A DNA stretch of 64,000 nucleotides from Mycobacterium sp. HUMS_12744610. Its GTDB lineage: Bacteria > Actinomycetota > Actinomycetes > Mycobacteriales > Mycobacteriaceae. Of this stretch, positions 1 to 8,903 are shown piece by piece. Both the position numbers and the translations under genes were made by a program. Under the pieces are notes generated by a model. That model was given only the letters and a program-made list of their open reading frames with translations, was not told the DNA's origin and did not search any database. Location: the NCBI RefSeq assembly GCF_041206865.1, contig NZ_JBGEDP010000001.1, forward strand, positions 620,001 through 684,000, in the 5' to 3' direction. Positions within the stretch are counted from its first letter, which is position 1. Each line of letters begins with the position of its first letter.

Positions 1-261
1 TTGCAGGGCGTCAACCCGGGTGCCTTCATCAACGGGCTGACGGTGCTGACCGGGTTGCGCGAATTGGTTCTCTCCGAAGTCAAAGCGCTGTTGTTCGGAG
101 TGATGGCGGGGCTGGTCGGGTGTTACCGCGGCCTGACGGTCAAGGGCGGGCCCAAGGGCGTCGGCAACGCCGTCAACGAGACCGTCGTTTACGCGTTCAT
201 CTGTCTGTTCGTCATCAACGTGGTGACTACCGCGATCGGCGTGCGGATCTCGGCCAAGTGA
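1..261 (+). CDS. yrbE4A: YrbE4A, Mce4 transporter permease, C-terminal part
   Basis: This is the last 86 codons of a YrbE/MlaE-type permease; the start lies outside the window. YrbE proteins are about 250 residues, and this piece holds the final two membrane segments and the typical motif GLTVKGGPKGVGNAVNE near the cytoplasmic face. In the family, two YrbE subunits form the membrane channel of the Mce ATP-dependent lipid importer. The following yrbE4B starts 19 nt downstream, so the two are probably one transcript. The assignment to the mce4 rather than another mce copy rests on the downstream otsA/cpsA context. Confidence 0.9.
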   Translation: MQGVNPGAFINGLTVLTGLRELVLSEVKALLFGVMAGLVGCYRGLTVKGGPKGVGNAVNETVVYAFICLFVINVVTTAIGVRISAK

Positions 262-280
262 TGACGCGAGTGATCAGCCG

Positions 281-1123
281 ATGAGCTACGACGCCACTCT
301 TCGGTTCCGCCGCTTGATGTCGCGGTTCTCCGAACCGATCGACGACTTCGGCGAGCAGGCCCTGTTCTACGGCCAGACGATGCGTCACGTCCCCAGCGCG
401 CTCACCAAGTACCGCACCGAGACGATCCGCCTGATCGCCGAGATGACGATGGGCACCGGGGCGCTCGTCATGATCGGCGGCACCGTCGGCGTCGCGGCCT
501 TCCTGACGCTGGCCTCCGGCGGCGTCATCGCCGTGCAGGGCTACTCGTCGCTGGGCAACATCGGCATCGAGGCGCTGACCGGGTTCCTGTCGGCGTTCCT
601 GAACGTGCGCGTCGTCGCGCCCGTGATCGCCGGTATCGCGCTGGCGGCCACCATCGGCGCCGGTGCCACCGCGCAACTGGGCGCCATGCGGGTGTCGGAG
701 GAAATCGACGCCGTCGAGTGCATGGCGGTCGAATCGGTGTCCTACCTGGTGTCCACCCGGCTGATCGCCGGCCTGATCGCGATCATCCCGCTGTATTCGC
801 TCTCGGTGCTCGCCGCGTTCTTCGCCGCCCGCTTCACCACCGTGTACATCAACGGGCAGTCCAAGGGCCTCTACGACCACTACTTCAACACCTTCCTCAT
901 CCCGTCCGACCTGCTGTGGTCGTTTCTGCAGGCCATCGTGATGTCGATCGCGGTGATGCTGATCCACACCTATTACGGCTACAACGCCAAAGGCGGGCCG
1001 GTGGGTGTGGGTATCGCGGTCGGCCAGGCGGTGCGGACCTCGCTGATCGTGGTCGTCGTCATCACTTTGTTCATCTCGCTCGCCGTATATGGCGCGTCCG
1101 GTAACTTCAACCTCTCCGGGTAA
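281..1123 (+). CDS. yrbE4B: YrbE4B, Mce4 transporter permease
   Basis: This 280-residue multi-pass membrane protein is the second permease subunit of the Mce4 steroid importer. The N-terminus is cytoplasmic, followed by membrane segments near residues 55-80, 90-125, 155-185, 205-230 and 245-275. The family MlaE motif around residues 130-150 (GAMRVSEEIDAVECMAVES) is the predicted contact with the MceG ATPase, which is encoded elsewhere. The C-terminal YNAKGGPVGVGIAVGQAVR mirrors the YrbE4A motif. It is full length for the family and ends 11 nt before mce4A. Confidence 0.95.
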   Translation: MSYDATLRFRRLMSRFSEPIDDFGEQALFYGQTMRHVPSALTKYRTETIRLIAEMTMGTGALVMIGGTVGVAAFLTLASGGVIAVQGYSSLGNIGIEALTGFLSAFLNVRVVAPVIAGIALAATIGAGATAQLGAMRVSEEIDAVECMAVESVSYLVSTRLIAGLIAIIPLYSLSVLAAFFAARFTTVYINGQSKGLYDHYFNTFLIPSDLLWSFLQAIVMSIAVMLIHTYYGYNAKGGPVGVGIAVGQAVRTSLIVVVVITLFISLAVYGASGNFNLSG

Positions 1124-1134
1124 GGGGAGTCCCA

Positions 1135-2337
1135 ATGGCAGAAGGCGAATCTCGGCGATCGACGGTCCGGCTGGCGGCGGCGCTGCTGGCCAGCCTGATC
1201 GTGGGATTCGTCGCGCTGACCTACCTTTCCTACACTGCGGCTTTCGCGTCGACCGACACCGTCACCGTGTCCGCGCCGCGGGCCGGGCTGGTGATGGACA
1301 AGGGCGCCAAGGTGAAGTACCGCGGCATCCAGATCGGCAAGGTCACGGCCATCGATTACGCCGCCGATCGCGCCCGTCTGACGCTGGCCATCGACAGCAA
1401 CGACATGCGCTTCATCCCCTCCAACGCGACGGTGCGGATCGGCAGCAACACCGTCTTCGGCGCCAAGGCGGTGGAATTCGTTGCACCGCAGACGCCTTCG
1501 GGGACGTCGCTGCGCCCGGACGCGCACGTTGCCGCCTCGGCGGTGCAGCTGGAAGTCAACACCTTGTTCCAGTCGCTCATCGAGCTGATGCACAAGATCG
1601 ACCCGGTGGAGCTGAACGGAACGTTGAGCGCCCTGGCCGAGGGTCTGCGTGGCCACGGCGAAGACCTGGGCCGGCTGCTGTCGGGCTTGAACACACTGAC
1701 GCGCCAGACGAATCCGAAACTGCCGGCGCTGCAGCGGGACTTCCGTAAGGCGGGGACCGTCACTAATATCTACGCCGACGCCGCCCCTGACCTGAACACC
1801 GTCATCGACAACCTCCCGACGATCAACAAGACCGTGGTCGACCAGCAGAGCAACCTCGACGAGACGCTGTTGGCCGCGATCGGTCTGGCCAACAACGCCT
1901 ACGACACGGTGGCGCCGGCCGAGCAGAACTTGATCGACACCGCCAACAGGTTGCGCGCCCCGGTCAAGGTGGCCGCGGACTACTCCCCGGAATTCGGTTG
2001 CCTGTTCGCGGGTATCGAACGCGGCATCAAGGAGTTCGCGCCGCTGCTCGGCGTCCGCAAAGCGGGCCTGTTCACCTCCTCGAGCTTCGTGCTGGGCGCG
2101 CCGTCGTACACCTATCCGGAGTCCCTGCCCGTCGTCAACGCCTCCGGCGGCCCGAACTGCCGCGGGCTGCCCGACATCCCGAACAAGCAGTACGGCGGGT
2201 CCTGGTACCGCTCCCCGTTCCTGGTCACCGACAACGCCAACGTCCCCTACGAGCCGTTCACCGAGTTGCAGTTCGACGCGCCCTCGACGCTGCAGTTCTT
2301 GTTCCACGGCGCGTTCGCCGAACGGGACGACTTCTGA
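1135..2337 (+). CDS. mce4A: Mce4A, MlaD-domain lipid-import protein
   Basis: The 400-residue product has one N-terminal membrane anchor (about residues 12-35), an MlaD/Mce domain (about 40-115, with KVKYRGIQIGKVTAID) and a long helical C-terminal region. Mce proteins form the periplasmic tube that delivers lipid, cholesterol for Mce4, to the YrbE permease. The ATG at 1135 follows a strong ribosome site (aaggggag). The stop TGA overlaps the mce4B ATG by one base, indicating translational coupling. Confidence 0.95.
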   Translation: MAEGESRRSTVRLAAALLASLIVGFVALTYLSYTAAFASTDTVTVSAPRAGLVMDKGAKVKYRGIQIGKVTAIDYAADRARLTLAIDSNDMRFIPSNATVRIGSNTVFGAKAVEFVAPQTPSGTSLRPDAHVAASAVQLEVNTLFQSLIELMHKIDPVELNGTLSALAEGLRGHGEDLGRLLSGLNTLTRQTNPKLPALQRDFRKAGTVTNIYADAAPDLNTVIDNLPTINKTVVDQQSNLDETLLAAIGLANNAYDTVAPAEQNLIDTANRLRAPVKVAADYSPEFGCLFAGIERGIKEFAPLLGVRKAGLFTSSSFVLGAPSYTYPESLPVVNASGGPNCRGLPDIPNKQYGGSWYRSPFLVTDNANVPYEPFTELQFDAPSTLQFLFHGAFAERDDF

Positions 2338-3389
2338 TGGCCGCCGCGGGTATGCCGTCGCACCGCTCGATGGTGATCAAGGTGAGCGTCTTCACCGTGG
2401 TGATGGTGCTCGTGTCCGTCGCGCTGATAGTGGTCTTCGGTGATTTCCGCTTCGGGTCCGAAGGGACTTACCACGCGACGTTCACCGACGCGTCGCGGTT
2501 GAAGGCCGGCCAGAAGGTCCGCATCGCCGGCGTCCCGGTCGGTGCGGTGCAGGGCATCGCGCTGAACCCGGACAACACCATCGACGTGAAATTCGGGGTC
2601 GACAAGCGCTACACCCTGTATTCGTCGACACGCGCGCTGATCCGCTACGAGAACCTGGTCGGCGACCGTTTCCTGGAGATCACCTCCGGTCCGGGCGAGC
2701 TGCGCAAGCTGCCGCCCGGCGGGACGATCAACGCCCAGCACACCCAGCCCGCCCTGGATCTCGACGCGCTGCTGGGCGGGCTGCGCCCGGTGGTCAAGGG
2801 CTTGGACGCCGACAAGATCAACACGATCAGCGGTGCGGTGATCCAGTTGTTGCAGGGGCAGGGGGGAGCGCTGTCGAACGTGCTGGCTGACACCAGCGCC
2901 TTCTCGTCGGCGTTGAGCAACCGCGACCAGCTCATCGGCGATACGATCACCAACCTCAACACGGTGCTGGGCACCATCGACGCCAAGAGCGCGCAGTTCT
3001 CGGCCAGCGTCGACCAGTTGCAGCAACTGATCACCGGGCTGGCCGAGCACAAGGACGACATCGCCGGCGCCATTGGACCGTTGGCGTCGACGACGACGGA
3101 CCTGACAGAGCTGCTGAAGAATTCGCGCCGGCCGCTGCAGGGCATCCTGGAGAACACCCGGCCGCTGGCCACCGAGCTGGACAACCGCAAGGCCGAGGTG
3201 GACAACGACATCGAGCAATTGGGCGAGGACTATCTGCGGCTGTCCGCGCTGGGCGCCTACGGCTCGTTCTTCAACATCTACTTCTGCTCGGTGAGGATCA
3301 AGATCAACGGCCCGGCCGGTGGTGACATCTTGATCCCGATGGGCGGTCAAGTCGACCAGAGCAAGGGGAGGTGCGCTTTTGTCAAGTAG
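2337..3389 (+). CDS. mce4B: Mce4B, MlaD-domain lipid-import protein
   Basis: This is a 350-residue Mce protein. It has an N-terminal anchor (about residues 12-35), an MlaD domain with the motif GQKVRIAGVPVGAVQGIAL, then a helical DUF3407-like region rich in leucine and aspartate heptads. The start at 2337 is chosen because the ATG overlaps the mce4A stop by one base (TGATG) and gives the usual family length; an upstream extension of the frame is shadow. The C-terminus contains the conserved SFFNIYFCSVRIK segment of Mce B-type subunits. It overlaps mce4C by 11 nt. Confidence 0.95.
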   Translation: MAAAGMPSHRSMVIKVSVFTVVMVLVSVALIVVFGDFRFGSEGTYHATFTDASRLKAGQKVRIAGVPVGAVQGIALNPDNTIDVKFGVDKRYTLYSSTRALIRYENLVGDRFLEITSGPGELRKLPPGGTINAQHTQPALDLDALLGGLRPVVKGLDADKINTISGAVIQLLQGQGGALSNVLADTSAFSSALSNRDQLIGDTITNLNTVLGTIDAKSAQFSASVDQLQQLITGLAEHKDDIAGAIGPLASTTTDLTELLKNSRRPLQGILENTRPLATELDNRKAEVDNDIEQLGEDYLRLSALGAYGSFFNIYFCSVRIKINGPAGGDILIPMGGQVDQSKGRCAFVK

Positions 3390-4443
3390 TCCCAGGCGCG
3401 AGCGCGACCCGCTGCGCACCGGCGTCTTCGGCCTGGTGGTGGTGGTCTGCATCGTGCTGATCGCGTTCGGTTACGCCGGGTTGCCGTTCTGGCCGCAGGG
3501 CAAGGTCTATGACGCCTATTTCACCGACGCGGGCGGCATCAAGCCGGGCAACGCCGTGTACGTGTCCGGCTTCAAGGTCGGCAAGGTGCAGGCCGTCGGC
3601 CTGGCCGGCAACAGCGCCAAGGTGACGTTCACGGTCGACCGGCACGTCGCTGTCGGCGACCAGTCGCTGGCCGCGATCCGCACCGACACCATCCTCGGGG
3701 AGCGCTCGGTCTCGGTGAGCCCGGCCGGCGCCGGCAGGGCCACCAGCATCCCGCTGAGCCGGACGACCACGCCGTACACGCTCGCCGGCGCGCTGGAGGA
3801 CCTGGGCCAGAACGCGAGCAACCTGAACAAGCCCCAGTTCGAGCAGGCCTTGAACGTTCTGACCGACACGCTGCACGACGCCACCCCGGAGCTGCGCGGT
3901 GCGCTGGACGGGGTGACCTCGCTGTCGCGCACCCTCAACCGCCGCGACGAGGCACTGCAAAGCCTGCTGGTGCACGCCAAGTCGGTGACGTCGGCGCTGG
4001 CCCAGCGCGCCGGACAGGTCAACAAACTCATCGACGACGGCGACCAGTTGTTCGCCGCGCTCGGCGAACGACGCGCGGCGCTGGGCCGCCTGATCTCGGG
4101 CATCGACGCGGTCTCGCAGCAGATCTCGGGCTTCGTCGCCGACAACCGCAAGGAGTTCGGCCCGGCGCTGAGCAAGCTCAATTCGGTGCTGGCCAACCTC
4201 AACGAGCGCCGCGACTACATCACCGAAGCCCTCAAACGGCTGCCCACCTACGCCACCGAACTGGGCGAGGTGGTCGGTTCCGGGCCCGGATTCAACGTCA
4301 ACGTCTTCTCGGTGCTACCCGCGCCGATGATCGCGATGATGTTCGACTTCTTCTACCAACCGGGCAAGCTGCCGGCCAGCCTCGCCGACTACCTGCGCGG
4401 TCTCATCCAGGAACGCTGGATCATCAGGCCGAAGTCACCATGA
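3379..4443 (+). CDS. mce4C: Mce4C, MlaD-domain lipid-import protein
   Basis: This 354-residue Mce subunit has an anchor near residues 17-37, an MlaD domain (GNAVYVSGFKVGKVQAVGL) and a helical C-terminal region ending in the conserved GPGFNVNVFSVLPAPMIAMM stretch. The start codon is TTG at 3379, inside the end of mce4B, preceded by a good ribosome site (aggggaggtg). The next candidate start would remove the conserved N-terminal charged segment. It overlaps mce4D by 4 nt, so translation is coupled along the operon. Confidence 0.93.
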   Translation: MSSSPRRERDPLRTGVFGLVVVVCIVLIAFGYAGLPFWPQGKVYDAYFTDAGGIKPGNAVYVSGFKVGKVQAVGLAGNSAKVTFTVDRHVAVGDQSLAAIRTDTILGERSVSVSPAGAGRATSIPLSRTTTPYTLAGALEDLGQNASNLNKPQFEQALNVLTDTLHDATPELRGALDGVTSLSRTLNRRDEALQSLLVHAKSVTSALAQRAGQVNKLIDDGDQLFAALGERRAALGRLISGIDAVSQQISGFVADNRKEFGPALSKLNSVLANLNERRDYITEALKRLPTYATELGEVVGSGPGFNVNVFSVLPAPMIAMMFDFFYQPGKLPASLADYLRGLIQERWIIRPKSP

Positions 4444-5849
4444 TGAAACGGATAGCGGCCGGCCGGGGGCTGCGCTACACCACCGCCGTCGCGCTGGTCG
4501 CGGCGTTGGTGGGCGGCGTGTATGTGCTCACCGCGCAGGCCAACAGCCGGACCATCGTCGGCTACTTCGCGTCGGCCGTGGGCATCTACCCCGGCGACCA
4601 GGTCCGGATCCTCGGCGTCCCGGTCGGCCACATCGACACGATCGAACCGCGGCCCTCGGACGTCAAGATCACCATGTCGGTGTCCGACGAGGTGAAGGTG
4701 CCCAAGGACGCCCGGGCCATCATCATGTCGCCGAACCTGGTGGCGGCGCGGTTCATTCAGCTCACCCCGGCCTACACCGGTGGGGCGGTGCTGCCCGACG
4801 GCGGAAGCATCGACCTGGCCCGCACCGGCGTCCCGGTGGAATGGGACGAGGTCAAGGAGTCGCTGACCCAACTGGCCGTCCAGCTCGGCCCGACGGGATC
4901 TGGTGGGGGGTCGATGCAAGGGCCGTTGGGCGCCGCGATCAACCAGGCCGCCGACACGTTCGACGGCAACGGGGAGTCGTTCCACAGCGCCCTGCGTGAG
5001 CTCGCGCAAGTCGCAGGGCGGCTTGGGGATTCGCGCGGCGACCTGTTCGGCACGGTCAAGAACCTGCAGGTGCTCGTCAACGCGCTGTCGTCGAGCAACG
5101 AGCAGATCGTGCAGTTCGCCGGCAACGTCGCATCGGTGTCGCAGGTGCTCGCCGACAGTTCCCGCCACCTGGACACCACGCTGGGCACCCTCAACAAGGC
5201 GCTCTCGGACGTCCGCGGCTTCCTGCACGAGAACAACTCCACGCTGGTCGACACGGTCAACCAGCTCAACGACCTGGCCAAGACGCTGAGCGACCAGAGC
5301 GACAACATCGAGCAGGTCCTGCACGTGGCGGGCCCGGGCATCTCCAACTTCTACAACATCTACGACCCCGCGCAGGGCACGCTCAACGGGCTGCTGTCGA
5401 TCCCCGAATTCGCCAACCCCGTCCAGTTCATCTGCGGGGGATCCTTCGACACCGCCGCCGGGCCCCGCGCGCCCGACTACTACAAACGCGCCGAGATCTG
5501 CCGCGAGCGGCTCGGGCCCGTGCTGCGCCGAATCGCCGTGAACTACCCCCCGATCATGTTCCACCCGCTCAACACGATCACCGCGTACAAGGGACAGATC
5601 ATCTACGACACCCCGGCCACCGAGGCCAAGGCGCAGACCCCGGTGCCTGAGCTGACGTGGATCCCGGCCAAGGGCGCCAAGCCCCCCGCCCCCGAGAACC
5701 CGGCGGATCTGCAGGCGCTGCTGGTTCCGACGGCCCCGCAGACCGGCGCCGCTCCCGGGCCGGGTCCGGGTGCGGCGCCCGGCCCGCCCTCCGCGTTCGG
5801 TCCGCTGCCGGGTCCCGCGCCCGCCGCCGGGCAGGGTGGTGGCCGATGA
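4440..5849 (+). CDS. mce4D: Mce4D, MlaD-domain lipid-import protein
   Basis: The 469-residue product begins with a membrane anchor (about 13-33), followed by an MlaD domain (GDQVRILGVPVGHIDTIEP), a long helical region, and a Pro/Gly/Ala-rich tail over about the last 60 residues. Such tails are typical of the D and F subunits and probably lie in the cell-wall space. It overlaps mce4C by 4 nt and the mce4E start by 4 nt. Confidence 0.95.
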   Translation: MMKRIAAGRGLRYTTAVALVAALVGGVYVLTAQANSRTIVGYFASAVGIYPGDQVRILGVPVGHIDTIEPRPSDVKITMSVSDEVKVPKDARAIIMSPNLVAARFIQLTPAYTGGAVLPDGGSIDLARTGVPVEWDEVKESLTQLAVQLGPTGSGGGSMQGPLGAAINQAADTFDGNGESFHSALRELAQVAGRLGDSRGDLFGTVKNLQVLVNALSSSNEQIVQFAGNVASVSQVLADSSRHLDTTLGTLNKALSDVRGFLHENNSTLVDTVNQLNDLAKTLSDQSDNIEQVLHVAGPGISNFYNIYDPAQGTLNGLLSIPEFANPVQFICGGSFDTAAGPRAPDYYKRAEICRERLGPVLRRIAVNYPPIMFHPLNTITAYKGQIIYDTPATEAKAQTPVPELTWIPAKGAKPPAPENPADLQALLVPTAPQTGAAPGPGPGAAPGPPSAFGPLPGPAPAAGQGGGR

Positions 5850-7009
5850 GGCGAATGTGGTTGCGCGGCAGTGCGCTGGCGGTCGGCGGCGCGCTGTTGG
5901 CCGGTTGCCAGTTCAACGGGCTGAACTCGCTGTCGATGCCCGGCACCGCCGGTCACGGCAGCGGCGCCTACTCCGTCACCGTCGACATGCCCGACGTCGC
6001 GACGCTGCCGCAGAACTCGCCCGTCATGGTCGACGACGTGACGGTCGGCAGCGTCTCGGGGATCTCGGCCGTGCAGCGGCCCGACGGGTCGTTCTATGCC
6101 GCGGTGAAGTTGGCGCTGGACAAGAACGTCGTGCTACCGGCCAACGCGACCGCGAAGGTGGCCCAGACGTCGCTGCTCGGTTCCATGCACGTCGACCTGG
6201 CCGCGCCGACGGACAAGCCGGCGGTCGGCAGGCTGACCGACGGCGCGAAGATCCCGGAGTCGCGCACGGGTCGCTATCCCACCACCGAGGAAGTGTTGTC
6301 GGCCCTCGGCGTGGTGGTCAACAAGGGCAACGTCGGTGCGCTGCAAGAGATCACCGACGAGACCTACCAGGCCGTCGCGGGTCGGCAGAGCCAGTTCGTC
6401 GACCTGATGCCCCGGCTGGCCGAACTGACCGCGGGACTCAACCGGCAGGTCAACGACATCATCGACGCGGTCGACGGGCTGAACCGGTTCTCGGCGATCC
6501 TGGCGCGCGACAAGGACAACCTGGGCCGGGCACTGACCACGCTGCCCGAGGCGGTCGGCGTGCTCAACAAGAACCGGGACCACATCGTCGAGGCGTTCGG
6601 TGCGCTCAAGCGGCTGGCCACGGTGACGTCGAACGTGCTGTCGAAAACCAAAGTGGACCTCGCCGAAGACCTCAAAGGCGTGTACTCGGCGGCGAAGGCG
6701 CTCAACGACAACCGCAAGAACTTCGTCACCTCGCTGCAGATCCTGCTGACGTTCCCGTTCCCCAACTTCGGCATCAAACAGGCCGTGCGCGGCGACTACC
6801 TCAACGTGTTCACCACATTCGACCTCACCCTGCGCCGCATCGGCGAAACATTCTTCACCACAGCGTATTTCGACCCGAACATGACGCACATGTCCGAAAT
6901 TCTCAACCCGCCCGATTTCTTGACCGGCGAACTGGCCAACCTGTCCGGACAGGCGGCCGACCCGTTCAAGATCCCGCCCGGCACGGCGTCGGGTTCGGAC
7001 GGGCACTAG
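5846..7009 (+). CDS. mce4E: Mce4E / LprN, Mce-family lipoprotein
   Basis: This 387-residue protein is the lipoprotein subunit of the Mce4 complex. Its signal peptide ends in the lipobox LLAGC with the lipidated cysteine at residue 21. The MlaD domain follows (NSPVMVDDVTVGSVSGI), then the helical region. The start at 5846 is set by the 4-nt overlap with mce4D (ATGA) and by the lipobox position; upstream in-frame sequence is shadow. The TAG stop at 7007-7009 forms three of the four bases of the CTAG duplicated by the insertion element that follows, so the protein is intact, but the gene is now separated from mce4F by about 1.9 kb. Confidence 0.95.
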   Translation: MRRMWLRGSALAVGGALLAGCQFNGLNSLSMPGTAGHGSGAYSVTVDMPDVATLPQNSPVMVDDVTVGSVSGISAVQRPDGSFYAAVKLALDKNVVLPANATAKVAQTSLLGSMHVDLAAPTDKPAVGRLTDGAKIPESRTGRYPTTEEVLSALGVVVNKGNVGALQEITDETYQAVAGRQSQFVDLMPRLAELTAGLNRQVNDIIDAVDGLNRFSAILARDKDNLGRALTTLPEAVGVLNKNRDHIVEAFGALKRLATVTSNVLSKTKVDLAEDLKGVYSAAKALNDNRKNFVTSLQILLTFPFPNFGIKQAVRGDYLNVFTTFDLTLRRIGETFFTTAYFDPNMTHMSEILNPPDFLTGELANLSGQAADPFKIPPGTASGSDGH

Positions 7010-7031
7010 CGGGAGTTTCCGGCCTTCGTTG
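7010..7031 (+). repeat. IS left inverted repeat
   Basis: This is the left terminal repeat, starting CGGGAGTTTCC then GGCCTT. It matches the reverse complement of 8866-8887 at 19 of 22 positions, with mismatches at positions 12, 18 and 21. CTAG lies immediately outside. Confidence 0.9.
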
Positions 7032-7116
7032 ATCGACGGCCTGATTTGCCCTGGTGGGGTTGGGTTTTTGGGCAGGGTTGGTGTATTACCCAAGTCGTTG
7101 TGTTGGGCGTTGTTGG

Positions 7117-8802
7117 TCAGCGGGTGGGTGCGTATTGGTGGATTGCGAACAGGTCGGCGAGTCGCTGTTGGGTGGGGCTGGTGTCGGTGAGCATGCGCTG
7201 CACGCGGGGCCGTCCCTTGCTGCCGTCGTGGTAAATCAACACGGTCTCTTGGATGCCGGAGAGTTCGTCGAGTAGTTCGCGTACCGACAGGTGCAGCCCG
7301 GCGTGCTCGGTCTGGCGGCGCATCAGGTGGGCGACGGCCAGGGCGAGCACGCAGTAGAACACGTGCACCCGGATCTTGGAGTCGGTCCAGTGGTGCATCG
7401 GGCTGAACGAGACTACGTGGGGGTCTTTGAGTTGGCGGAACCCGAATTCGGCGTCGGATTGCGATCGGTAGGCGGCCACCACGTCGGGTACCGGCCAGTC
7501 GCGGTTGGTGAATAGGATGCGCTTGCCGAACAGCCGTTCTTGCAGGCGCTTTCGGGCCTTGGTGTCGGTGCGCCAGGACAGCCTCAATTGGGCGGGCGTG
7601 TCGCCGGTGAGGGTGGTGGTGATGATGTCGGCGACCCAGCGGGGTTTGAGGATCGCGGTGATCTCGGCCTGGACCTGGTCGCGGTCGCGGCGGGTGCGGC
7701 CGCGCGCGAGGCGGGCGGCCAGCTCGGCCAGGCGGCGCCGGGCCTTGGCCAGGGTCTGGTCCAGGCCGCGGGATTGTTTGGCCGCCAGGTTCGCCGAGTG
7801 GGTGAGTACCGCTCGGCGGGTGACGCCGAGCGCGGTGACGGTGGTGTCGACATAGCTCAGCTCGGGGTAGCGGTCGTCGTCCACGGGCCGGTAGTCCCGG
7901 GTCGGGATCTGCAGCAGTTCGGGGTGATCGCTGGGCGGCAGCGAACCGACGAACCCGATCCGGTGCGCCTCCACTACCGCATGGTTGTCGCTGCTGTTTT
8001 GCCCGGCGTCATAGACCACGGTCAGCGACTCCACGTGCTCGACCAGGTCCCGGTAGCGGGTGAGCAGTTCGTCGACGACGGTGCTGAACTGGGTGACATC
8101 GGGCCGGTCCCCGGGATAGGGGTGGCTGATCACGGGCACCCCGCCGTCGCGGGTGACGACCAGGGCCAGCCCGACCAACCGCAGATCGGTGCGTTTCTGC
8201 TTGGCCTTGCCCCGCTGCGCGATCGGCGCGCGGTCGTTGCCGGTGTCGATGAAGGTGGCGAAGTTGGTCATGTCCAACGCCAGCCCGGTCAAATCCAGCC
8301 CGAACTCGGTCACCATCCGCCGTCCCAGCCGGGTCTCGATCTCACGCAGTTCGGTCTGGCCGAGGCGGTCCATCGCGTCCCAGAACCGGCGATGATCCAG
8401 CGCGGCCCGGTCCAGCTTCACCCACCGTGACCCGGCCGTGGTGGCCCACCAGTCGGCGAAGCCACGCTTGGAACATGGGTCGACAATCCGGTTCGCGCAC
8501 GCCAGGGCCACATAGGTGCCCACCGGTGCGGCCGCGTTCGCGTACCGGGGCGCCACGTCGTTGACGATGCCGGCCACATCCAGCCGGGCCAGCATCGACC
8601 ACACCGCAGCCAGATCCCCGAACTGCTTGTGCTGGCTACGGATCGGCTGCCCGGCCGGCGTCGCCGACAGCTTCGCCATCACCTCCTCCGCGCTGCCCAA
8701 ATACTGCTGCGAAACGATGCGCGGCTTACCTTGCACGCGGGCCGATTCCACCAGGTAGTAATAGGTCTGCTTGCCGCGCCGCTTACCCACGATCGACGCC
8801 AT
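7117..8802 (-). CDS. IS1634 family transposase
   Basis: This intact 561-residue DDE transposase belongs to the IS1634/IS4-superfamily. Visible catalytic regions are LALDMTNFATFID (first Asp), LTVVYDAGQNSSDN (second Asp) and the YRSQSDAEFGFRQLKD segment carrying the catalytic Glu with the Arg and Lys of the signature. The start at 8802 (MASIVGKRRGKQ) is preferred because family members begin with this segment; an in-frame ATG 54 nt upstream would add an unconserved leader. The start codon lies 85 nt from the right end, next to a subterminal repeat that could carry the promoter or an autoregulatory site. Confidence 0.93.
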   Translation of the reverse strand: MASIVGKRRGKQTYYYLVESARVQGKPRIVSQQYLGSAEEVMAKLSATPAGQPIRSQHKQFGDLAAVWSMLARLDVAGIVNDVAPRYANAAAPVGTYVALACANRIVDPCSKRGFADWWATTAGSRWVKLDRAALDHRRFWDAMDRLGQTELREIETRLGRRMVTEFGLDLTGLALDMTNFATFIDTGNDRAPIAQRGKAKQKRTDLRLVGLALVVTRDGGVPVISHPYPGDRPDVTQFSTVVDELLTRYRDLVEHVESLTVVYDAGQNSSDNHAVVEAHRIGFVGSLPPSDHPELLQIPTRDYRPVDDDRYPELSYVDTTVTALGVTRRAVLTHSANLAAKQSRGLDQTLAKARRRLAELAARLARGRTRRDRDQVQAEITAILKPRWVADIITTTLTGDTPAQLRLSWRTDTKARKRLQERLFGKRILFTNRDWPVPDVVAAYRSQSDAEFGFRQLKDPHVVSFSPMHHWTDSKIRVHVFYCVLALAVAHLMRRQTEHAGLHLSVRELLDELSGIQETVLIYHDGSKGRPRVQRMLTDTSPTQQRLADLFAIHQYAPTR

Positions 8803-8865
8803 ATATGGGTAATACACTCCAGCCCCACAAACATCAAGCACCACAACGCAAGACACGCCGATCAG

Positions 8866-8887
8866 CTACAAAGGCTGGAAACTCCCG
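8866..8887 (-). repeat. IS right inverted repeat
   Basis: This right terminal repeat reads CGGGAGTTTCCAGCCTT on the minus strand and pairs with 7010-7031. The CTAG duplication continues directly into the mce4F ribosome site. Confidence 0.9.
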
Positions 8888-8903
8888 CTAGGGGGCGGCA
8901 CGG

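Larger units (their letters stand above)
7010..8887 (-). mobile_element. IS1634-type insertion sequence inside the mce4 operon
   Basis: This is a complete 1,878-bp element. It is bounded by 22-bp imperfect inverted repeats (19 of 22 match) that begin CGGGAGTTTCC at both ends, and flanked by the direct repeat CTAG at 7006-7009 and 8888-8891. Removing the element and one CTAG restores an mce4E stop and an mce4F start 12 nt apart, as expected for an mce operon. It holds one transposase gene on the strand opposite to mce4. The intact ends, intact transposase and perfect target duplication indicate a recent insertion. A polar effect on mce4F and the two downstream genes is likely but not proven from sequence. 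Confidence 0.93.

Noticed and set aside
227..1135. Long minus-strand ORF opposite yrbE4B and many similar ones opposite every gene
   Set aside because: They are GC-rich shadows: arginine/aspartate/histidine/glycine-rich products with no known motifs, exactly antisense to well-supported genes.
7291..8430. Plus-strand ORFs inside the insertion element
   Set aside because: They are antisense to an intact transposase with clear catalytic motifs, and their composition is of shadow type.
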